Part shown: one piece after another, positions 1 through 6,902 of the stretch
How the letters are laid out: every line of letters begins with the position of its first letter
Position numbering within the stretch: the stretch's first letter is position 1
DNA from: an uncultured Pirellula sp.
Lineage (GTDB): Bacteria > Planctomycetota > Planctomycetia > Pirellulales > Pirellulaceae
Length of the DNA: 16,496 nucleotides
Direction: 5' to 3'
Assembly: GCA_903837255.1 (NCBI GenBank)
Contig: CAILTZ010000392.1
Span: forward strand, 1-16,496
Made by a program: the position numbers and the translations under genes
The notes under the pieces: generated by a model
What the model saw: the letters and a program-made list of their open reading frames with translations, nothing else
What the model was told of the DNA's origin: nothing
The model's database searches: none

Positions 1-898
1 CTGCGTTGCGGGTAACGTACTGAACCAGTTTGCCCCGTGATGAAAGCTCCACCAGGAGATTTACCGCCACGACAGATTTTCCGGTTCCTGGTCCCCCTCG
101 AACGATCAAGACCTTCCTTTTGGCGGTGGTTGCTGATGTTGACAGGTGGATCGCTGCCTCAAATACGAGCTTCTGCTCGTCAATCATGACGAACTCTTTG
201 TTCCCTTTAAGAAGAGAACCTAAGTGGTCGGTCAAACTCTTCGAGGGGCGGATTTTTCCCTTGTCGAGTTTATAGAGCAGATCACCACGATCCCCTTTCC
301 GCACGTGAGTGGCGATGAAGTTTTCTAGGTCCTTGGATTCGTCACCGAGAAATACCGGCGCTCGACCCAAATGCTCCCAGTAAAACGGACTTCGAACCCC
401 AGTTTCGTCATGGCAATTGTGCAGATAGGCACATGGGTGCAATCGAACGTGGTGGTGATCGACGAACTCATTGAAGTCCGTCATGAACTGGGCATAGGAC
501 CAAGCTTGGTAAGATGGATGAAGCACCTCGCGTTCTGCACCACCGACCCAGGTTCGAACGATCGCGTCTTTGGGGGTCGTCTCAACATCCGTCCATTGCT
601 TGAGTTCGATAACGATAGCGACCGGTTTGTCTTCTTCGTTGAACCCGGTAACGATAAAATCGATTCTTTTGGAAGACTGGGGGATCTTGTACTCGATCGC
701 AACGCCAGCGTCGGCAGGGATCGAGGGAGCTTGGAGCATGTTTCCGACGAAGTTCAGGGAGTTCTGAAACGCTTGAGCTTCGCTCGGCGAGGGGTTGTGT
801 CCAAGATGTTGACGAAAGGCATCGAGGATAGTCTGTCCGATCCGATTTTCTCGAACCGTTTCACAGAACTGGGCTTTGGTCGCAGAGTAGACGATCAT
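1..898 (-). CDS. DUF2075-type P-loop NTPase with PD-(D/E)XK-like N-terminal domain (partial, runs off left edge)
   Basis: Reading the complement from ATG at 898 gives 299 uninterrupted codons to the window edge. A Walker A motif GGPGTGKS lies at residues 268-275, preceded by a helicase-like segment with IDEQK (239-243), the usual layout of DUF2075/COG3410 proteins. The N-terminal part has a PD-(D/E)XK-like pattern: E69, D80 (RIDFIV) and E98-L-K100 (VIELKQ). I infer an ATP-dependent DNA/RNA-acting enzyme, possibly a nuclease-helicase; such genes are often found in defence islands. The start MIVYSATKAQF matches the family's usual beginning. The frame stays open upstream to a stop at 1055-1057, so a 46-residue extension from TTG at 1036 is possible but less likely. 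No Shine-Dalgarno is visible. Walker B and later motifs lie outside the window. The identity is fairly sure; the function is inferred. Confidence 0.85.
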   Translation of the reverse strand, partial: MIVYSATKAQFCETVRENRIGQTILDAFRQHLGHNPSPSEAQAFQNSLNFVGNMLQAPSIPADAGVAIEYKIPQSSKRIDFIVTGFNEEDKPVAIVIELKQWTDVETTPKDAIVRTWVGGAEREVLHPSYQAWSYAQFMTDFNEFVDHHHVRLHPCAYLHNCHDETGVRSPFYWEHLGRAPVFLGDESKDLENFIATHVRKGDRGDLLYKLDKGKIRPSKSLTDHLGSLLKGNKEFVMIDEQKLVFEAAIHLSTSATTAKRKVLIVRGGPGTGKSVVAVNLLVELSSRGKLVQYVTRNA

Positions 899-1272
899 CG
901 GGGGTGGTTTGGGTCTTGGTTGTACTACGGGGATGACGGTTGTGTTCGCACCAGCGACAATTATAGCCCAGGTGAATTCTCCCGTGTGAGGGTTGTTCGC
1001 TAAAGAAGGATATTCGATTCCCGAAGCAAGGGGCAACCAATCTATCCGTGAAAACTAGGTTCTTCGCGACAATTGGGCTGGCTTGGATGCTACGATGAGC
1101 TTCTAGGAGTCGGCCTGGGGACAAGAGATGATTCGTGACTAAACCGAACGATGCGTCGAAATTCGTCTTTGGATTTGGTACGACAATAACTGTTTCGAGG
1201 TCTGTATCTACATGAAGACCTACAGCTCAATACACGCAGTGCAATTCATTTGTTTCCGCTAGTGAGTCAGCA
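899..1272. other. Intergenic region between divergent genes (about 374 bases)
   Basis: This gap separates the leftward DUF2075 gene from the rightward 197-residue gene, so it should hold both promoters. I cannot identify convincing -35/-10 pairs. Positions 899-1054 remain open in the frame of the leftward gene. The rest shows no gene, RNA or repeat that I can support. Confidence 0.4.
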
Positions 1273-1866
1273 ATGATTAAAGTCAACGTTCCAAATGTGC
1301 TACGGAAGACCTGGGTGCAATTTTCCGATGAGTTGTCGCGAACTCCTTTACCCCATTTCACCGAATCCGTATTCCGATTTCTTTTCGTCAGGTCGATGTT
1401 GGAGCTTTATCCAGATACACGTTGCGAAACCGAATGGCAGAGATGCGACCTGCTTTATTTCGATTCGATAGGACCTTCGATTATCGAATTCAAGTTCTAT
1501 GTTCACAGCCGTCATAAGGATTTCGAGGGGAACCATCGCGGATGGAAGGGTGGAGCTGGCAAGAAGAACTTCGAAGAGTTCTGTGGATGCGTGCAGAAGT
1601 TAGTGAATCTCGACAATCTAAGATGGGGGCGAGATTGCGGCGTAAACGTCAAGAACCGCTACCTCATTTTAGCCTATGCGAATACTTCTGAGCGTAAAAA
1701 AGAGAAGTCTTACCGATACTGGTACGACCGTTTAATTCTTCCCGATGAACTTTCGCGACAAGTCAAGATGAGAAGGGTAACGCGTCTAACCGATACACTT
1801 TGCAATGAGACAAAGCACAAGATGCGTTGCTCCCTGTTCCGAATTGAGCCGAATAAAGATCAGTGA
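1273..1866 (+). CDS. Hypothetical protein, candidate PD-(D/E)XK-like nuclease
   Basis: This 197-residue protein is not one I recognise as a named family. A possible PD-(D/E)XK core is visible: E31 in an N-terminal helix, D59 (RCDLLYF), then a hydrophobic strand ending in E72-F-K74 (SIIEFKFYV). That spacing is typical of restriction-endonuclease-like folds, but the fold is inferred from pattern alone. The C-terminal half is rich in Lys and Arg (about residues 140-190), which fits nucleic-acid binding. There is no signal peptide or membrane segment. By eye its codon use is more AT-rich than the genes to the right, suggesting acquisition. It is divergent from the DUF2075 gene and is followed 22 bases later by the left end of an IS66 remnant. 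The start ATG at 1273 has no clear Shine-Dalgarno. It could also be a non-catalytic structural relative or an unrelated protein. Confidence 0.6.
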   Translation: MIKVNVPNVLRKTWVQFSDELSRTPLPHFTESVFRFLFVRSMLELYPDTRCETEWQRCDLLYFDSIGPSIIEFKFYVHSRHKDFEGNHRGWKGGAGKKNFEEFCGCVQKLVNLDNLRWGRDCGVNVKNRYLILAYANTSERKKEKSYRYWYDRLILPDELSRQVKMRRVTRLTDTLCNETKHKMRCSLFRIEPNKDQ

Positions 1867-1888
1867 CCCATCTTGCTGACGGTTTGAC

Positions 1889-2285
1889 GTAAGCTTACAC
1901 CGGCCTGATCGGCTTTTTCTCAGCGCAGGGCCCGCTTGCGGGTAGATTCAAGGTGCGCCCTTGTTTCTATCCCTGTTCTCTCAAGGGGATCTTGCTTATG
2001 TCTCGCTTAGCGTCCTCGAAAACCGCCCAAATTTGGGTTGAACAGATCGCCCAGTGCGAGCGATCCAAAGTCCCGATCGCTCGGTTCTGCCAGTCGATCA
2101 GCCGCTCGCTGACTTCCTTCTTCCAATGGAAACGCAAACTCGCTTCAGCGACCCAATCCAGCGCATTCCTCGTGTCCAAACCTTCGAGCCGACCAAAGAC
2201 ACCATCGAGATCGAACTCACGAAAGCAGGCGAGAGGCAATAGGCGTGAAGGAGCAGCCAAACAGGTGTAGGCGATGAAGCGATCT
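1889..2285 (+). mobile_element. IS66-family insertion sequence remnant (left end plus tnpA fragment)
   Basis: The sequence beginning GTAAGCTTACACCGG at 1889 resembles an IS66 left terminal repeat, and it is followed by a tnpA-like reading frame from 1998. No tnpB, no tnpC transposase and no right-hand inverted repeat are present. The remnant ends abruptly against helicase coding sequence at about 2280-2290. The 8 bases before the left end (1881-1888, ggtttgac) would be the target duplication, but I see no second copy at the right junction. I infer an inactive element left by a deletion that removed its right part and the front of the helicase gene. The right boundary is approximate. Confidence 0.65.
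1998..2242 (+). pseudogene. tnpA: IS66 TnpA-like accessory protein, frameshifted remnant
   Basis: The N-terminal half reads MSRLASSKTAQIWVEQIAQ and continues through FCQS to SFFQWKRKLAS, the characteristic helix-turn-helix region of the IS66 accessory protein TnpA. An AAGGGGAT stretch lies about 9 bases before the ATG. After residue 59, near 2172-2180, the match moves to another frame, where VQTFEPTKDTIEIEL continues the usual TnpA C-terminal part until TAG at 2240-2242. This indicates a frameshift. The original frame instead runs to 2270 with a Ser/Arg-rich tail that does not look like TnpA. The protein is normally a small DNA-binding partner for IS66 transposition; here it is almost certainly non-functional. 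Confidence 0.7.
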
Positions 2286-2293
2286 AGGAGCTC

Positions 2294-3190
2294 GTGGCCA
2301 AAGTCCAGCGGAGCTACTTCGACGACGTCAAGACTGCTGGCCGACAAGCACTGGATGAGGAATTGTCCCGGTTAGTTAATGCTAAACTTGCAGAGAATCG
2401 TAGCGAGGCGATTCCGGCTTTAATCAGCGAAGACCTTGTCGACATGATGCGTCGTTTCTTGCGAGTGTGGACCACTTTAGTGAGAGCGTTTCCAGTAAAT
2501 CAGCATGAAGACATTTCACCTGAGCTAGCAGTACAGCTGATGCTTGATCACGTGGATGGCTCGCAGGTCTCATGGCGTGAGAAGTTCGGAAACTTTATCG
2601 ACTTCTTTGTCCATCGGTGTTCGAGTGCAGAGAGGGAAGGATTTCTTGATGCGACAAGCCGCACAACAACCGGTGCAATCTACGTCAAAATCGATGGGCT
2701 TTCAGCAACCAGTTCATCGGATGAGAGGGATGACATTACCAAGACGCTCGCCAATGTTCAAGAGGCGACCGGCCAGACGGATCGCGACCAGCGTACACGT
2801 CTGATGCGATCGTTCAACACGCCGTTTTTTCCGGACATCCTGGTTTGCAGCGAAGTGATGGGAGAAGGAGTCGACTTGCATCGTTACTGCCGATATGTGA
2901 TTCATCATGATTTAGCTTGGAACCCCAGCCAGATTGAACAGCGAACCGGTCGCGTCGATCGCCTTGGCTGTAAGGCGGAGAATCGCCATTCGATCCATGT
3001 CTACTTGCCTTATGTTGCTGGTGCATCCGACGAACGACAGTTCCGAGTGATGCGGGACCGAGAACAGTGGTTCCGCATTGTGATGGGTCAAGACGAAGTG
3101 ACTAAGCTGATTCCCAACGATGACGCTGGCTGTCGGCCAAACCTTCCGCAGCAGCTCGTCGAGCAATTGAGTTTCAGTTTAGAAATATAG
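2294..3190 (+). pseudogene. SNF2/superfamily 2 helicase, C-terminal fragment
   Basis: The 298 codons carry the second RecA-like lobe of a large superfamily 2 helicase. Motif V-like DILVCSEVMGEGVDLH is at residues 181-196, and motif VI QIEQRTGRVDRLG with its arginine finger is at 213-225, with IHHDLAWNPS between them. Walker A, DEAD/DEAH and the whole first lobe are absent. The frame opens at GTG 2294, immediately after a stop at 2285-2287 and the IS66 remnant, so the front was most likely lost by an IS-associated deletion. Helicases of this style, including DISARM DrmD-like and HepA-like proteins, occur in defence islands; that link is inference. The C-terminus (LVEQLSFSLEI) looks natural. 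A short product could be made but should have no ATPase activity. Confidence 0.75.
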
Positions 3191-3195
3191 ATGCG

Positions 3196-3300
3196 ATGCA
3201 GTCGGGGGCTATTGCAGAGAAGTGGAGAGAGTCTATCAAGGATTTGCTCAGCATGCGGCGTTTGGCGGATCGTGGTGTGGAATGCGATGGCTTTGAATAA
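3196..3300 (+). CDS. Short open frame (34 residues), possible gene remnant
   Basis: Six bases after the helicase stop, an ATG opens a 34-residue frame beginning MQSGAIAEKWRESIKDLL and ending in RGVECDGFE. The same frame is open upstream to at least 3148, overlapping the end of the helicase. The composition is protein-like (charged, amphipathic), so it may be the tail of a lost downstream partner gene or an alternative helicase end. I cannot assign a family, and a chance frame of this length is quite possible. Confidence 0.2.
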   Translation: MQSGAIAEKWRESIKDLLSMRRLADRGVECDGFE

Positions 3301-3318
3301 ATAAAGTGGGTGGTCTCA

Positions 3319-3360
3319 CCATCGCTACGTGCGGGCCCAGAGGCCCACACTACGCGATGG
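3319..3360. repeat. Imperfect inverted repeat, dispersed-repeat or terminator candidate
   Basis: The arms CCATCGCTACGTGCGGGC and GCCCACACTACGCGATGG are imperfect reverse complements around a short CAGAG loop. The unit is GC-rich with no T-run after it. It resembles the intergenic REP-like palindromes common in planctomycete genomes, an inference from appearance only. No second copy was seen in this window. Confidence 0.5.
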
Positions 3361-3532
3361 GGAAGCAGAAGTGAGGAGAACAGCCGGAAGCAGCCTACCA
3401 TGCTCGGTGGTACGTTCCGCGGTCCATGGGTTGCCTGTTGCTTGACTTGATATCGTGGCTTGGTTGTTTGTGCAAAGCTTGAATCAAGTGAACAGCCGAC
3501 CGCTGCACGAACCCTACGAAAACCAAACAGCC

Positions 3533-3607
3533 AAACAGCCCAATGATTTCGGAGAAATCATCGACAATCAAACAGCCGAGTGATTTCGGAGAAATCACTC
3601 GGCAATC
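3533..3607. repeat. Two tandem 37/38-base repeats, each a hairpin around GATTTCGGAGAAATC
   Basis: Unit 1 (3533-3569) and unit 2 (3570-3607) both start AAACAGCC and end CAATC. Each has a central palindrome. In unit 1 the stem is ATGATTTC/GAAATCAT with loop GGA (3543-3561). In unit 2 it lengthens to a perfect 12-base stem CCGAGTGATTTC/GAAATCACTCGG (3576-3602). The unit 2 arm changes compensate each other, which suggests the pairing matters. A further AAACAGCC lies at 3525-3532. There is no poly-T run, so it is not a standard terminator. Confidence 0.75.
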
Positions 3608-3690
3608 ATCAATCAAACTGGGTTGGCCAGTGGCGTAATCAATGGCAGAGCCAGAGCCTTTGTAGGATCCGGTATCGCACAGATGGTTGA

Positions 3691-4956
3691 CTAGCGCGGG
3701 GTCCAGGTCGATGGGCCGCCTGCGACGATCTTGCGGAGAGATATCGAGCGACGGTTGACCATCGTCGTGCCATCGGCCATCGAGAACTTGGCATACACAT
3801 CCACACTCGTTCCACTGGGCACTCGCTCAGACCATCGAATGGGTATGTGCAAACCAGGCGCCGATCCGACGGGCTCGAGATGCTCCTTGAGTTCCTCGGC
3901 GGTGTACTCGTATCGCCCTATCCTGGCCACCGTTCCGTCGGCAAGCGTCTCTTCGACCACAATCGTCATCTTGCCTGTCGTCGGAACGAATTGACCCGCA
4001 CTGTTGCGCGGCACCATCACCAAATATAACCCGTCATCGCCCGGCTTGCCGTCGGTGTTCTGAGAACGGCACATCGTCGGATGCCAGTCGATCTCCCGCA
4101 CTCGAGCATCCAGCGGTTTGGATTGGACTTGGGTCGCAGAGGTCTGGATCACTCCCGATGAACTCTCTGGCGTTGTGCCGGTGCCGGCAGGCAACTGGAT
4201 CTTGCGATCTGTGCTCGATGCATCCGCGTCGCTCGCAGGCAACCCAAGCGGTGCAGTCTTCAAAAGCGATTCTCGCTCACCTGCTGGCTGCAAAGGTAGC
4301 TTGGCCTCCGGTAGGATCGACTCGGGTAGCTTCTGCGGTGCAGGTTTGATGTCTGGCAACAAGTCCGAAGGCTCCTTGCGGAGCGGTTCCGGGGATGGCA
4401 GGACAGGTGCGGGGTCCAACAAAGGTTCGGCTTCGATCGATTTTTTCGGCAGGATCACTTCGGGCGGCTCGAGCTTAAATGAGTCTTGCTCGCCGCTGCG
4501 ACCCGGGGGCAGTTTCAGCGGCGCTGGGACGTTGTTCTTGTTCTTTGACTCAGGCCGAGCTGTCTCGGGGCGTATCGTCTCGGATCGTATCGTCTCGGGG
4601 CGGACTTTTTCCGTACGATTCGTTTCCGTACGGTTCGTTAGTGGGCCACGGTCCGAGGGGGAGCTTTCCATGCGAGACGATTGGCGCTGAAGCTCTTGAA
4701 GTCGGCCTTGGAGCTGCGCGTTGGTCCGTCGCAGATCCTCGAGCTCGAATTCCATCGCACGGTTTTCGGCGTCGAAATCGTAGACAAGGTCTTCCAGGGC
4801 GCGATTCCTCTGGGCCATCTGCTCGACATACAACTCAGTGACCGCTCGCTGGCGACACCCGGCCGAGCCTACCAGCATTAGAGTCGCAAGGATCCAAAAG
4901 AGCCTACGACACTGCACCATCGGTTGGTTTTGAATTGGAAGTGCAGGACCTGTCAT
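3691..4956 (-). CDS. Coiled-coil, proline-rich lipoprotein with C-terminal beta-rich domain
   Basis: This 421-residue protein has a lipoprotein signal: a basic start (VQCRRL), a hydrophobic stretch (residues 19-30) and lipobox SAGC with C34. After the lipid anchor comes a probable coiled coil (about 40-95, rich in E/L/R/Q heptads). It is followed by a low-complexity linker with NRTET/RPETI-type repeats (108-135) and a long Pro/Leu/Glu-rich region to about residue 280. The C-terminal domain (about 285-421) looks like a beta-sandwich (LYLVMVPRNSAGQF, VDVYAKFSMADG). No enzyme motif is visible. I infer a periplasmic or outer-membrane structural protein that spans or tethers envelope layers. The ATG at 4956 is the first start; M13 at 4920 would give a more typical short signal peptide and may be the true start. 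It is divergent from the lipoprotein gene at 5368. Confidence 0.8.
   Translation of the reverse strand: MTGPALPIQNQPMVQCRRLFWILATLMLVGSAGCRQRAVTELYVEQMAQRNRALEDLVYDFDAENRAMEFELEDLRRTNAQLQGRLQELQRQSSRMESSPSDRGPLTNRTETNRTEKVRPETIRSETIRPETARPESKNKNNVPAPLKLPPGRSGEQDSFKLEPPEVILPKKSIEAEPLLDPAPVLPSPEPLRKEPSDLLPDIKPAPQKLPESILPEAKLPLQPAGERESLLKTAPLGLPASDADASSTDRKIQLPAGTGTTPESSSGVIQTSATQVQSKPLDARVREIDWHPTMCRSQNTDGKPGDDGLYLVMVPRNSAGQFVPTTGKMTIVVEETLADGTVARIGRYEYTAEELKEHLEPVGSAPGLHIPIRWSERVPSGTSVDVYAKFSMADGTTMVNRRSISLRKIVAGGPSTWTPR
4560..4634. repeat. 15-base imperfect tandem repeat (about five units) inside the lipoprotein gene
   Basis: Units at 4560-4574, 4575-4589, 4590-4604, 4605-4619 and 4620-4634 share the TCGTCTCGG/TCGTTTCCG type core in 15-base phase. 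They encode the five-residue repeats NRTET, NRTEK, VRPET, IRSET and IRPET in the linker. Because 15 is divisible by 3, copy-number change would lengthen or shorten the linker without shifting the frame. Confidence 0.7.
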
Positions 4957-5367
4957 GCAATCGCTTATGGGCCGACCTAGGATTCTTCAGTCATTTCCAT
5001 GCAGAGGCACTTCGTGGAAGGCTCTCGCTGGGGTTGGCAACAACGCTTGGAAAAGGGAGTAGTCCATCCAAGCCGATCGCGTCAAGGTGGATCGTCGGAG
5101 ATCCCAGTATCCAACGGCCCAAAAGGCCTATTTCATGCGGGTTTTCGATTGCTAGCAATTTCATTTAGATACGTGAAAGGGATGGTTTAGGAGGATTTTG
5201 ACGATTAGACAGAGATTTCCGTCAAGTTTGGTTGGCAGGTTTGACGATGCACCAGACGGGGACGGGGTGGATTTGGCGGGATAGGTTTTGCCAGGCTCGA
5301 TTTTGATCTGGCAGAGTGTTTCCCAAGCTTTGACGATCTTGCATATACTTCCAACCGGTTTACACCC
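4957..5367. promoter_or_regulatory. Divergent intergenic region with three TTTGACGAT repeats
   Basis: This 411-base gap separates two divergent lipoprotein genes and should contain both promoters. The 9-mer TTTGACGAT occurs three times in the same orientation, at 5197-5205, 5240-5248 and 5329-5337. An inverted CGTCAA lies at 5220-5225. A TATACT element at 5344-5349 lies 18 bases before the rightward ATG, but no correctly spaced -35 was found. The repeats could be binding sites for a regulator; this is inference. Nothing else is recognisable. Confidence 0.35.
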
Positions 5368-5874
5368 ATGACACGATCTTGGATTTTGGTTGCGACGCTT
5401 CTTGCGTTGCTCGGCACATCGACGGGTTGCCAATCTCTTTTAGGGCGCAAGGGTGGCCCTGCCAACGACTTTGACATCACCCAGTTGCAGCGCGATGGGT
5501 ACACGTTGGGCAGCAACGGGGTTTTGCAAGGTGGCATGGTGGACGATACGAGTGTGCTACTAGAGGTCAACGACGGCAAGAAGCATCTCGAGAAGATCCC
5601 GATGACCGAAGGCCAGCCGATGTTTGTGGCCGATGTGATCCGCGATGCGAAGCTGCACAAGAAGGTCGGTCGGATCCAAGTTCGGGTCATGCGACCCAAC
5701 GGCAACGCCGCTCCGGTGCGTATGGACATCGACTTTGATGAGTCGGGCCGACGGGTGCGAGAGGGTACCAATTACTCACTCAGGCCCGGGGATCGGATTG
5801 TGGTGGCCAAAGATGATTCCACCGCGGTCTCACGTATGTTCGGCAAGACCGCATTGTCTGGAATGTTGCGATAA
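5368..5874 (+). CDS. Small lipoprotein with SLBB-like C-terminal motif
   Basis: This 168-residue protein begins with a clear lipoprotein signal: MTRSW, hydrophobic ILVATLLALLG, lipobox STGC with C21. The mature part is soluble and contains EGQPMFVADVIRDA (81-94) and a terminal LRPGDRIVV (138-146), the ending typical of SLBB/polysaccharide-export-type domains. The basic C-terminal tail ends in SGMLR. I infer an envelope protein, perhaps a partner in polysaccharide export, but a complete Poly_export domain is not visible and no other export gene lies here. The ATG at 5368 has no Shine-Dalgarno. The stop lies 5 bases before the AEC permease start, so the two are probably co-transcribed, although no functional link is obvious. 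Confidence 0.75.
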   Translation: MTRSWILVATLLALLGTSTGCQSLLGRKGGPANDFDITQLQRDGYTLGSNGVLQGGMVDDTSVLLEVNDGKKHLEKIPMTEGQPMFVADVIRDAKLHKKVGRIQVRVMRPNGNAAPVRMDIDFDESGRRVREGTNYSLRPGDRIVVAKDDSTAVSRMFGKTALSGMLR

Positions 5875-5879
5875 AGAGC

Positions 5880-6839
5880 ATGTTGGATCGATGGATCGAT
5901 ACCGCGTCGGCTGTGACGGGAGTTTTTCTGGTCATGGGCATGGGGGGCTTGGCCCGCCACCTGCGTTGGTTTAGCAAAGAAGTCGACCGCTCGCTCGCGA
6001 GTTTCACTTCGTATGTCCTCATGCCGAGCCTGTACTTTTCGCGCATCATCAACGACCAATCTTTGTCGGTCCATCTCGATGCGTGGTATCCAGCTGTCCT
6101 AGGTTTCCTATGCGCGATCCTGGGTGTGGGATTCGCTTGGGGTACGGCCAGGACTCTCGGGGGTCGTTTTGGACTAGAGAGCGATTCCCAGCAGAGGACC
6201 TTTGGTCTGACGGCAGGGATCCACAACTACGGGTACATCGCACTGCCCCTGGCAGAGATCTTTTATCCTGATTGTGTCGTACCGCTGATGATCCACAACG
6301 TCGGCGTGGACATGGCCCTTTGGAGCGCCGGGCTCTATGTGATTTCGGGGAAGGGTTTGAGCAAGTCCTGGAAGCGGATCGTCTTTAGTCCCCCGCTAGT
6401 GGCCGTTGCACTGGCCGTATTGATCAAGCAGCTTGGATTGGTCGACTGGGTACCCAGTCCGATCCAGCAGGCGACCGGAAAACTTGGCCAATGCTCGGTC
6501 CCGATGGGGTTGGTCTTAAGCGGAGCGATCCTTTACGACTACTTCGGCAAGCGGACATGGGGTCAGACGTTCCGAGTATTGAGTTTGGCCATCCCGGTCC
6601 GCATGCTACTGCTCCCGTGCTCGATCTTGGCCATCGCCCATTGGGGGACCAGTTCCGAGGCCCTCAAGCAAGTGCTCTTGATCCAGGCGGCCATGCCGGC
6701 GGCGACGTTTCCGATCGTCATGACACGTCTTTACGAGCAAGACGTCAAGACCGCATGGGTGGTGGTCGTCGGGACCTCGCTTTTGAGCCTTGTGACGATC
6801 CCGTTGTGGATGGTCTTCGGTGCGGCTTGGCTGTTTTGA
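5880..6839 (+). CDS. AEC-family (auxin efflux carrier-like) permease
   Basis: This 319-residue, highly hydrophobic protein has about ten membrane segments by eye and no signal peptide. The length and arrangement fit the AEC family (Pfam Mem_trans), bacterial secondary carriers for small organic acids such as malate or malonate. The first half has the family-type PSLYF region (49-53) and an NYGYIALPLAEIF segment (116-128). The second half holds SVPMGLVLSGAIL and the late QAAMPAATFPIVMTRLY segment seen in these carriers. The substrate cannot be told from sequence. The ATG follows the upstream lipoprotein stop by 5 bases, with a purine-rich AAAGAG just before it. The neighbouring MarR gene has its own promoter, so a regulatory link is not implied. 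Confidence 0.85.
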   Translation: MLDRWIDTASAVTGVFLVMGMGGLARHLRWFSKEVDRSLASFTSYVLMPSLYFSRIINDQSLSVHLDAWYPAVLGFLCAILGVGFAWGTARTLGGRFGLESDSQQRTFGLTAGIHNYGYIALPLAEIFYPDCVVPLMIHNVGVDMALWSAGLYVISGKGLSKSWKRIVFSPPLVAVALAVLIKQLGLVDWVPSPIQQATGKLGQCSVPMGLVLSGAILYDYFGKRTWGQTFRVLSLAIPVRMLLLPCSILAIAHWGTSSEALKQVLLIQAAMPAATFPIVMTRLYEQDVKTAWVVVVGTSLLSLVTIPLWMVFGAAWLF

Positions 6840-6902
6840 GGACCGAGCCGGCCAGTTTGAGCATGGAAATAGCTAGGAATCCTAAGAAAACCCCGGTTTT
6901 GC

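Larger units (their letters stand above)
3301..3690. other. Non-coding stretch with palindromic repeats
   Basis: No convincing gene lies between the helicase fragment and the next leftward gene. The region holds an imperfect inverted repeat at 3319-3360 and two tandem hairpin-forming repeats at 3533-3607, listed separately. A leftward open frame at 3395-3616 is largely built from these repeats and is not supported as a gene. Confidence 0.5.

Noticed and set aside
371..1003. Rightward 210-residue open frame
   Set aside because: It lies antisense to the DUF2075 gene, whose leftward translation shows clear family motifs (Walker A, IDEQK).
3533..3607. Possible CRISPR array
   Set aside because: Only two adjacent, diverged units exist, with no unique spacers between them and no cas gene nearby.
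3395..3616. Leftward 73-residue open frame
   Set aside because: It is mostly made of the tandem hairpin repeats and the low-complexity flank and has no family-like pattern.
4118..4690. Rightward Gly/Ser-rich 190-residue open frame
   Set aside because: It is the shadow of the proline-rich linker of the leftward lipoprotein gene; the apparent repeats are those of the real coding strand.
5330..5349. Promoter made of TTGACG (5330) and TATACT (5344)
   Set aside because: The spacing is only 8 bases, far from the 16-18 needed.
6871..6900. Possible terminator between the AEC and MarR genes (AAAACCCCGGTTTT and TAGGAATCCTA)
   Set aside because: Stems of 5-6 bases with 1-2 base loops and no real T-run are too weak to call.
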